Below, one piece after another: positions 34,118-40,042 of a stretch of DNA of 40,042 bases; position 1 is the first letter of the stretch; each line of letters opens with the position of its first letter. Source of the DNA: an uncultured Acetobacteraceae bacterium. GTDB taxonomy: Bacteria > Pseudomonadota > Alphaproteobacteria > Acetobacterales > Acetobacteraceae. A program made the position numbers and the translations under genes. The notes beneath the pieces are model-generated. The model did not search any database. It was not told where the DNA came from and worked only from the letters and a program-made list of their open reading frames with translations. The DNA lies in the NCBI GenBank assembly GCA_937873175.1, contig CALMVT010000189.1, positions 1 through 40,042 of the forward strand, in the 5' to 3' direction.

Positions 34118-35086
34118 CTACAGGTATTGCGCCAAGGTCAGGTTCTTGGCCCCGGCGATCATTTGGTAAGACGTTTGGAGCTTGGTTTGCAGCAGGGACA
34201 GCTTGGTCAGGGTGGCCGCCATGTCCACGTTCTCCGCGCTGTCCACCTGGGCGTTCAAGGCGGTCACGGTGTCACCCAACTGGGTGCGCCGCGCCGAAAG
34301 GCTTGATTGCACGTCGCCCAGCGCGCCGGCCTCCACGGCAACTGCGCCCACGGCGCTGCCCAGCAAGGCGTGCGCGTCCGCAGCCGTCGCCTGCAGGCCC
34401 GGCCCGGTTGTCGCGTTGGACAGCGTCGCCAGCGCCTTGAGGATGTCCCGCACGTAGGACCCCGTGGTCGGCGCGGCCGAGGGGGTCAGCGTGTTCTGGT
34501 TCGCCAGCACGCCGACCTGCACCCGCTGCCCTTCTCCCACCTCGATCGTCGGCGCTGCCGTGCCGAGGGTCGCGGAGAACGGTGCCGTGGCCGTGTCGCT
34601 TGCCAGCACCGCCGCGCCGACAGTGGCGGCCGAGGTGTCCGGCAATGGCGGGTTGGCCGTGTCCTGCCCGGCGAACACGTAAACGTCGCCCGCCTTGCTG
34701 TTCAGCAACTGCCCGACCTGCTCCAGCGCCACGCGGGCGGACGCCGCGATGCTGCTGGCTTCCGAGGGGACCAGCCCGTTGATCGCCCCCGACTTCGCGA
34801 AGAAATCGGCGGCGATCTTGCTGATGCCGCTGAGCGCCGATTGCGCCACGCCGAGCCGCCCGGTCGCGCCGTCGATGTTGGCCTGCCACGCTTCCGCGTG
34901 CGTCACCTGAGGCCGCAGGTCGAGCGACGTTTTCGCGCCCACGCCCAGCCCGGCATAGGTCTCGGCGATGCGCCCTGTGGACGCCTGCATCGTCGCCGTG
35001 TCGAGCTGCCGGCGCACGACCGCGCTGTTGCCGGCAAGACGCGCCAGCAGCGCGCTGTCGCTTGGAGTGCTGATGGTGCCTGACAT
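34118..35086 (-). CDS. flgL: Flagellar hook-filament junction protein FlgL
   Basis: Third hook-associated protein, 322 aa. N- and C-terminal helical regions fit the flagellin/FlgL fold (RQLDTATMQASTGRIAETYAGL; C-terminal DMAATLTKLSLLQTKLQTSYQ and LTLAQYL). The central part is Ala/Thr-rich. Start 35086 follows GAGG at 4 bases, and the flgK stop at 35088-35090 precedes it by one base, so both are on one transcript. Confidence 0.9.
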   Translation of the reverse strand: MSGTISTPSDSALLARLAGNSAVVRRQLDTATMQASTGRIAETYAGLGVGAKTSLDLRPQVTHAEAWQANIDGATGRLGVAQSALSGISKIAADFFAKSGAINGLVPSEASSIAASARVALEQVGQLLNSKAGDVYVFAGQDTANPPLPDTSAATVGAAVLASDTATAPFSATLGTAAPTIEVGEGQRVQVGVLANQNTLTPSAAPTTGSYVRDILKALATLSNATTGPGLQATAADAHALLGSAVGAVAVEAGALGDVQSSLSARRTQLGDTVTALNAQVDSAENVDMAATLTKLSLLQTKLQTSYQMIAGAKNLTLAQYL

Positions 35087-35087
35087 G

Positions 35088-36455
35088 CTACCTCACGGAG
35101 TCCAGCAATTGCGTCCACATCGCCTGCGCCGCCGTGATGACCTTGGCGTTCGCGGCGTAGGCGTTCTGCAGGCGGATCAGGTCCGCCGTTTCGGTGTCGA
35201 TCGACACGCCCGTCCCGTCTGCAAGCTTCTTGTTCAATGACTCTTGCATTGCCTGCCCGGTCACAAGCTTCCCGGCCGCGTCGGCCGCCAGCCCGGCGTT
35301 CTGGCTGACCAGGGCCGAAGCCGTGGCGACCAGGCTGCCGGGTGCGCTGCCGAGCACCCGGTCGAGCACGTTGTTTATCAGCGCCGTGGACCCGGCCGCG
35401 CCTGCCGGGCCGGTGCCGTCGCGCGTGATCGCGGGGGCGGCGACAGCCGCGGCGCTCACCCGCAGGCTCTGCGCGAAGCCGGGGGTGGGCACCGCCGGCA
35501 CGGCCCCGTCGGCGCCGGTGAACAGCGTCATCCCCTGCAGGCTGAACCGCGCGGCCAGCGACTGCGCGAACTGGTCCACCTGCCCTTGCAAGGCGGGAAG
35601 CGTGCTGTCCCGCAGCGCAAGGTTCGCGCCGATCCGCCCGCCAAGAGGCTGGCCGGCGACCGGCGCGCCATCCAGGCTGAGTTGCGGCACGGCCGCCGCC
35701 GGGGTGTCCGGCGCAAGCGTCGCCGCGGCCAGCGCGAACGGCCCGGTCGCGCTGCGCAGCGACAGCACCAGGCCCCCGGCCATGGCCAGCGCGTCCCCGT
35801 TCGCCTGGCGCAGCACCCGCGCGCCGGTCAGATCCGACAAGGTGCGGATGCTGCGATCCCGCTGGTCTTCCAGGTCCGCCGTGCTTTGGCCACCATTCTT
35901 CGCCGCGATAATCCGGTCGGACAGGGTGCCGATGTCGCGCAGGGCGCTGTTCGCTGCGGAAACGTCCGACACCGCGGAGTCCTGCGCGGACTGCCGGGCG
36001 TCCGAGACCGCCTTGGCCAACGTGTTCACCCCGCGGGCCAGCGCGTCCGCCCCGTTCACCACCGCGCGCTGCTGCGCGGCGTTGGCTGGGTCGGACTGCA
36101 GCCGCGTGAAGGCGTCCCGCAGCGTCCCGAGCAGGCTGGATACGTCGAACCCGCTGCCGGGCGTGCCGGAGGCCGCGTCGATGGCGGTCAGCGCGTCCGA
36201 ATGGGTTTGCTGGCCCACCACGGTCGCCGACGCCGCCAGCGCGTCCGCCTGCAGGCGCTCGTCCACGCTGCGGGCGGCGACCCCGGTGCGGACGCCCATA
36301 CCCTGCCCGGCGGCGGCGGCGCTGCTGACCGCGACGGTTTCGCGCACGTAGCCGGCGGTGCCGGCGTTCGCCACGTTCTGCGAGACCGTGGCGATGCGGC
36401 GGCTGACGCTGTCCAGGCCGGACGCGGACGCATTGAGGACGCTGTCGAGGGACAT
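35088..36455 (-). CDS. flgK: Flagellar hook-associated protein FlgK
   Basis: First hook-filament junction protein, 455 aa. The N-terminus (MSLDSVLNASASGLDSVSR, VSQNVANAGTAGYVRETV) carries the conserved rod-hook signature and the C-terminus (ETADLIRLQNAYAANAKVI) the matching helix. The middle is variable, as usual. It lies 17 bases after flgE. Confidence 0.93.
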   Translation of the reverse strand: MSLDSVLNASASGLDSVSRRIATVSQNVANAGTAGYVRETVAVSSAAAAGQGMGVRTGVAARSVDERLQADALAASATVVGQQTHSDALTAIDAASGTPGSGFDVSSLLGTLRDAFTRLQSDPANAAQQRAVVNGADALARGVNTLAKAVSDARQSAQDSAVSDVSAANSALRDIGTLSDRIIAAKNGGQSTADLEDQRDRSIRTLSDLTGARVLRQANGDALAMAGGLVLSLRSATGPFALAAATLAPDTPAAAVPQLSLDGAPVAGQPLGGRIGANLALRDSTLPALQGQVDQFAQSLAARFSLQGMTLFTGADGAVPAVPTPGFAQSLRVSAAAVAAPAITRDGTGPAGAAGSTALINNVLDRVLGSAPGSLVATASALVSQNAGLAADAAGKLVTGQAMQESLNKKLADGTGVSIDTETADLIRLQNAYAANAKVITAAQAMWTQLLDSVR

Positions 36456-36472
36456 GGGAGCGACCTACGGCC

Positions 36473-37777
36473 TTATCGCTTCATGTCGAGCGTCTGCTGC
36501 AGCAGCTCGTCCGCCGTCGTGACCATCTTGGTGGTGGCGGAGTAGGCGCGCTGCGCGACGATCAGCTTGGTGAATTCCTTGGCGATATCGACATTGCTGC
36601 TTTCAACCGAGCTGACCACCAGGCTGCCCGCGCCGTTGTTGCCGGCCGCCAACGTTTGCGGCGTGCCGCTTTCCTTGGTCGCGGTGAACGCCTGGCCGTC
36701 CTGCCGCTGCAGCGCGTCCGCGTTGGCGAAGGTCGTGATCGGCACCCGGGCCACGGTGCGGGACTGGCCGTTGTCGTAATTCACCACCACGTCGCCGTTC
36801 GACTTGGTTTCCACATTGCTGAAGCTGCCCGGCGCCACGCCGTTCTGCGTCAGGGACTTCAGGCTGTAATTCGATCCCGCAAACTGCGTCAGCCCGTTGG
36901 CCTGGCCGAAATTGCCCAGGTTCAAGGTGATGGCCTGGGGACCCGAACCGAAATCGGTCGTCAGGTTGAGCGTCGCGGGCCCGCCGGCCGCAAACGCGCT
37001 GCCGGTCACGGCGCCGTTCACCGCGGTGAGGCTGCCGATCGTGCCTTGCGGCGCCGCCGGGTTGCCGGCGGGGCCGAAGTTCACGCCGGCCACCCCGATC
37101 GGCGCCGCGGCGCCCGGCTGCGAGATCGCGACCTGCCAGGCATTGGGCGTGCCGGCCACCTGCGTCCAGGAAACCTGCAGCGGGCGGCTCTGGCCCACCG
37201 CGTCGTATACCTGCACCTGCGAAGTGATCGGCGCGGCCGTTGCGGGCGTGGCCGGCAGGTTGGCCGACAGCTTGACCTCCGAGGTGGGCACCGGGCTGTA
37301 GCCGCCCTGGGCGATCTGGATGGGCCTCAGCGTGGTCTGGTCCACCACGCCGTTGGCATCCGCCGCCCACCCATTCAGGAAGTGGCCGGAGCTGTTGACC
37401 AGGTAGCTGTCCTTGTTCAGCGAGAAATCCCCTTCGCGGGTGTACTCGGGCAGCGCCTTGAACACCGGCGCGCCCTGCGCCTCACCCGCCTGTGTGCTGA
37501 CCGTGAAGAAGCCCTGCCCGGCGATGGCGAGGTCCAACGGCTTGTCCGTCTGGGTGATGGTGCCCTGCACGGTGTTCACGTAATCTGGCCGCGCGACAAC
37601 CGCGCCCGACTGGTTGGTCGTCGCGTTGCTGGTTGTCAGGTAGTCCGAGAAGCTGGTGTCCACCCGCTTGAAGCCCACGGTTTGGCTGTTGGCGACGTTG
37701 TCGCCGATGTTGCTGAATGCGGCGGACTGGGCGGTCAGTCCGCTGATCGCGGTGTTCATGGCGCCGAACAGCGACAT
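36473..37777 (-). CDS. flgE: Flagellar hook protein FlgE
   Basis: Hook subunit, 434 aa. N-terminus MSLFGAMNTAISGLTAQS with GDNVANSQTVGFKRVDTSF, and C-terminus VDIAKEFTKLIVAQRAYSATTKMVTTADELLQQTL, are the family signatures; the core has the QGFFTV and GDF blocks. Start 37777 is chosen because AAGGAG lies 8 bases upstream and conserved sequence begins there. A near-perfect sigma-54 promoter lies about 60-73 bp upstream (37850-37834). Confidence 0.95.
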   Translation of the reverse strand: MSLFGAMNTAISGLTAQSAAFSNIGDNVANSQTVGFKRVDTSFSDYLTTSNATTNQSGAVVARPDYVNTVQGTITQTDKPLDLAIAGQGFFTVSTQAGEAQGAPVFKALPEYTREGDFSLNKDSYLVNSSGHFLNGWAADANGVVDQTTLRPIQIAQGGYSPVPTSEVKLSANLPATPATAAPITSQVQVYDAVGQSRPLQVSWTQVAGTPNAWQVAISQPGAAAPIGVAGVNFGPAGNPAAPQGTIGSLTAVNGAVTGSAFAAGGPATLNLTTDFGSGPQAITLNLGNFGQANGLTQFAGSNYSLKSLTQNGVAPGSFSNVETKSNGDVVVNYDNGQSRTVARVPITTFANADALQRQDGQAFTATKESGTPQTLAAGNNGAGSLVVSSVESSNVDIAKEFTKLIVAQRAYSATTKMVTTADELLQQTLDMKR

Positions 37778-37833
37778 TGGCAGTGCTCCTTGGGTTGCGC
37801 TCGGCTGGGCCGGGCGGGGGTCGCCGGAGCACA

Positions 37834-37850
37834 TGGCAGGAATCGTGCCA
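37834..37850 (-). promoter_or_regulatory. Sigma-54 promoter of flgE-flgK-flgL
   Basis: On the minus strand TGGCACGATTCCTGCCA fits the -24/-12 consensus TGGCACG-N4-TTGC with one mismatch. The TSS should be near 37824, giving a leader of about 47 nt to flgE. The element is also a TGGCA-N7-TGCCA inverted repeat, so a weaker match exists on the plus strand. Confidence 0.75.
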
Positions 37851-37925
37851 ACCCGCGGCAGCAGCGTTTGCGGCGAAAATCAACCTTGGCGTCCGATCCA
37901 AACCGGCCCACCCGGCACGATGGGA

Positions 37926-37942
37926 CCGGCAGTTTTTGCCGG
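37926..37942. promoter_or_regulatory. ftr-like (FlbD) enhancer palindrome
   Basis: CCGGCA-N5-TGCCGG; read on the minus strand it is CCCGGCAAAAACTGCCGG, which fits the Caulobacter ftr pattern C-CGGC--AAA--GC-G as I recall it. It lies between the two outward-facing sigma-54 promoters, about 110 bp from the predicted flgE TSS and 75 bp from that of fliK. Confidence 0.6.
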
Positions 37943-37981
37943 GTTCGGCCCGCCACGGGCCGGAAATGGCCAGGAATCCGC

Positions 37982-37997
37982 TGGCCCGGCTTTTGCT
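37982..37997 (+). promoter_or_regulatory. Sigma-54 promoter for fliK-flgD
   Basis: TGGCCCGGCTTTTGCT at 37982-37997 fits TGGCACG-N4-TTGCT with one mismatch. The TSS would lie near 38008, right at the first ATG of fliK (38009), so the transcript would be leaderless or the true start is downstream. Confidence 0.65.
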
Positions 37998-38008
37998 GAG
38001 ACGATGGC

Positions 38009-39310
38009 ATGCCTTCCATCGCACCCACCCAGGCCCTGACTGCCCAAGCCCGCACGATGCCCAGTTCGGCCGCGCCGTCGCCGGGCGTGCCGGGTGGTTT
38101 TGGCGACGCGCTTACCCAGGCGTTGGCATTGCCGGAGCCGGCCGGCTCGGCGGCGCCGGCAATTCCTGCCCCCACCGACACGATGGCACCGCCCGCACAG
38201 ACGCTTCCGGCCCTGCCGGCCGTTGCGGCAGCGCCTCAGACTGATCCGGCGGCGGTCGATCCAAGCAAACCTGAAAAGCATGGGCCAGTAACTTCGGCAA
38301 CCGAAACGGAGGAGGACAAGCCGTTTGTCGCGGCCGCCAAACCATCGGAGGAGTTGCAGGCACCCACGCCGTTGCAGCCGATCGTGCCCGCCCCGCCGCA
38401 AGTCCTCCCGCCGCATGCCGCCTCGATCGTCGCGCAGCCCGTCGCCCTGCCGTCCGAAACCGGTGACGCCGCCCCATCGACGGAACAGGACACCACGGCC
38501 CCTGTTGCCGGCATTGAGGAGGGTCGTCAGCCGCCGCTCGCCCCCACGCCTGCGGCGGCCCAGACCGACGCGTCGTCCGCATCCGCGCTGCCGTCCCGTG
38601 CCGCAGCCCCGTCCGAAGCCGGCGAGACCGCCGCCCATGCCGTGCAGAAGCATTCCGGTTCTGTGATGGCGGAGGAGGAACCGTCAGCCGCCCTCCCCGC
38701 CCTCCCAGTCGAAGCCACACCGCTTCCGCCGGTTGCCTCCACGCCCCTGCCGAACGCCGCGCCGGCGCCGTTGGGCGTTGCGCCGCACCCGGCGCCGCTG
38801 TCTCAGGCCCCTGCCCGCTCGCCGGCCGCCGACAAGCTTGCCCCCCCGCCCGCCGCCGTCCAGGTCGGTCCCGTCCTGGCCAGCTTCGCCGCAAGCGCGG
38901 GCCAGCCCGGCGCGCCGCAGCACCTGACGATCCGGCTCGATCCCACCGACCTCGGCCGCGTGCAGGTGCGGATCGAACGCTCGCCGGACGGCAGCGCCCG
39001 GGTGGACCTCAAGGTCGAGAAGCCGGAAACGCTGCTTCTGCTGCTGCGCGACCAGCCCCAGCTCCACCGCGCCCTCGACCTCGCCGGGGTGCCGTCCACT
39101 GAGCGCACGCTGCAGTTCCACCTGGCTCCACCCGACGCCACGCCATCCGGCGGCATGGCGGCGCAGTCCAATGCCGACGGGGAGCATGGGCAGCATCGGC
39201 CGGGGCAGCCGCATTCCGGCCGCTTCGCCCTGCACGGCGCGCCCTTCTCGGGCGAACCCATTCCCGGGCCGGCGGCATTCCGCCGGGCTGGCGTCGATAT
39301 CACGGCTTGA
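38009..39310 (+). CDS. fliK: Flagellar hook-length control protein FliK
   Basis: Controls hook length and the switch of export specificity. The 433-aa protein has a long Pro/Ala-rich N-terminal region (molecular ruler) and a C-terminal hook-length domain (about 300-375) with LTIRLDPTDLGRVQVRIE and VDLKVEKPETLLLLLRDQ, then a low-complexity tail. ATG 38009 has no clear Shine-Dalgarno; ATG 38057 is the next in frame. The flgD gene follows after 13 bases. Confidence 0.88.
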   Translation: MPSIAPTQALTAQARTMPSSAAPSPGVPGGFGDALTQALALPEPAGSAAPAIPAPTDTMAPPAQTLPALPAVAAAPQTDPAAVDPSKPEKHGPVTSATETEEDKPFVAAAKPSEELQAPTPLQPIVPAPPQVLPPHAASIVAQPVALPSETGDAAPSTEQDTTAPVAGIEEGRQPPLAPTPAAAQTDASSASALPSRAAAPSEAGETAAHAVQKHSGSVMAEEEPSAALPALPVEATPLPPVASTPLPNAAPAPLGVAPHPAPLSQAPARSPAADKLAPPPAAVQVGPVLASFAASAGQPGAPQHLTIRLDPTDLGRVQVRIERSPDGSARVDLKVEKPETLLLLLRDQPQLHRALDLAGVPSTERTLQFHLAPPDATPSGGMAAQSNADGEHGQHRPGQPHSGRFALHGAPFSGEPIPGPAAFRRAGVDITA

Positions 39311-39323
39311 AAGGACACGTTCC

Positions 39324-40001
39324 ATGATCTCTCTCCCCACGACCTCCGCCAGCATCAAGGCGCCGACCGCCGCAGCCGGCTCGGCCGCCTCCGCCACTGG
39401 CAGCGCCCAAACGTCGCTGACGAACAATTACAACGATTTCCTGAAGCTGCTGATGACGCAGTTGCAGAACCAGGACCCCACCAGCCCGATGGATACCAAC
39501 CAGTTCACCAGCCAACTCGTGCAGTATTCCAGCGTTGAGCAGCAGATCGCCACCAACACGAGCCTGACGCAGCTTATCCAGCTCACCCAGGGCGGCGAGG
39601 TGCTGCAAGCCTCGTCCCTGGTCGGCAAGCCCGTGACCGTGACCTCCGACCGCATCGCTTTGCAGGGCGGCAAGGGCGGCCTGCAGTTCGACACGCCGAC
39701 CGCCGGGCCGGTCAGCATCGGCGTGTATTCCGACTCGGGCGTGAAGCTGCGCGAAGCGGTTGTGGACAGCCAGGCGGGCCGCAACACTTGGTCGTGGGAT
39801 GGACAGGACAGCCAAGGCAACGCCGTGCCGGACGGCGCATACCGCACGGTGGTCAGCGGCCAAGCGGGCGGCGCGGCGCAGAGCCTGCCGTTCACCGTCA
39901 GCGGCACGTCAACCGGCGTGCAGAAGTCCGGCAACGCGTTGCAGGTCCAGCTTGGCGCATTGAAGGTTGACCTTTCAGCGGTGCAGTCGCTCACGCCATA
40001 A
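39324..40001 (+). CDS. flgD: Flagellar hook capping protein FlgD
   Basis: Scaffold for hook assembly, 225 aa. The N-terminal motif YNDFLKLLMTQLQNQDPTSP followed by MDTNQFTSQLVQYSSVEQQ is diagnostic; the C-terminal part is a FlgD Ig-like/tudor-like domain (NTWSWDGQDSQGNAVPDGAY). AAAGGA lies 8 bases before ATG 39324. Confidence 0.95.
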   Translation: MISLPTTSASIKAPTAAAGSAASATGSAQTSLTNNYNDFLKLLMTQLQNQDPTSPMDTNQFTSQLVQYSSVEQQIATNTSLTQLIQLTQGGEVLQASSLVGKPVTVTSDRIALQGGKGGLQFDTPTAGPVSIGVYSDSGVKLREAVVDSQAGRNTWSWDGQDSQGNAVPDGAYRTVVSGQAGGAAQSLPFTVSGTSTGVQKSGNALQVQLGALKVDLSAVQSLTP

Positions 40002-40017
40002 ATTGTCATTCGCCTAG

Positions 40018-40036
40018 CCCGGCAATTTCTGCCGGG
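40018..40036. promoter_or_regulatory. Second ftr-like palindrome at the window edge
   Basis: CCCGGCA-N5-TGCCGGG. Read on the minus strand it is CCCGGCAGAAATTGCCGGG, which fits the same ftr pattern as the site at 37926. It follows the flgD stop by 16 bases, so it might instead be a terminator stem, or an enhancer for a gene beyond the window. Confidence 0.5.
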
Positions 40037-40042
40037 TTATTA

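Noticed and set aside
34118-36455. Unusually long Ala/Thr/Ser-rich central parts in FlgL and FlgK as a sign of foreign DNA
   Set aside because: Variable low-complexity centres are normal in these junction proteins, and GC content does not differ from the surroundings.

Overview
The window is high-GC, densely coded DNA from an alphaproteobacterium. An aerobic-type cobalamin set named in the Pseudomonas denitrificans style (cobQ, cobD, cobC, cobA), FlbD/sigma-54-type flagellar control sites and the family mix point to the Rhodospirillales, probably an Acetobacteraceae-like flagellated bacterium. This placement is inferred from gene content, not from a database search. I see no insertion sequence, phage gene, CRISPR array or rRNA.

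Layout. (1) 1-3450: cobalamin genes, with the last codons of a cobO-like gene, cobQ, and divergent cobD/cobC, closed by a strong hairpin. (2) 3496-7549: an atypical clpP and serA on the minus strand, then a 20-bp perfect hairpin and an ABC exporter. (3) 7546-10734: a Rieske oxygenase and a cytochrome P450, divergent around three 14-bp tandem repeats, and a LOV blue-light sensor gene whose 3' end overlaps that of the P450 gene. (4) 10785-12831: a TrpD-like phosphoribosyltransferase and a cobA/SUMT gene carrying a remnant of a siroheme-synthase domain, preceded by a structured leader. (5) 13112-24815: an unknown lipoprotein, then a tightly packed aryl-polyene-like lipid/pigment operon: acyl carrier protein, acyl-ACP ligase, hot-dog dehydratase, LpxL-type acyltransferase, LolA-like protein, MMPL exporter (frameshifted), ketosynthase, ketosynthase-like partner, ApeP-type dehydratase, ketoreductase and a flavin-dependent halogenase-family enzyme. 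(6) 25002-31737: a DUF2189-like membrane protein, tRNA-Met, and a sulfur block (cysE, two cysteine desulfurases, ferredoxin, mnmA), then a small hydrolase and msrB. (7) 31800-34110: an orphan TRAP solute-binding protein and a divergent thiolase. (8) 34118-40042: flagellar rod/hook genes, flgE-flgK-flgL on the minus strand and fliK-flgD on the plus strand.

The strongest candidates for a second look are these. The aryl-polyene-like operon includes a possible halogenase but has no visible gene for an aromatic starter. The flagellar intergenic region shows two outward-facing sigma-54 promoters flanking one palindrome that fits the Caulobacter ftr element as I recall it, and a second such palindrome lies at the window's right edge. 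Others are the short LOV photoreceptor beside a P450, the truncated CysG-SUMT fusion with its hairpin leader, and the sulfur block with tandem desulfurases and no scaffold gene.
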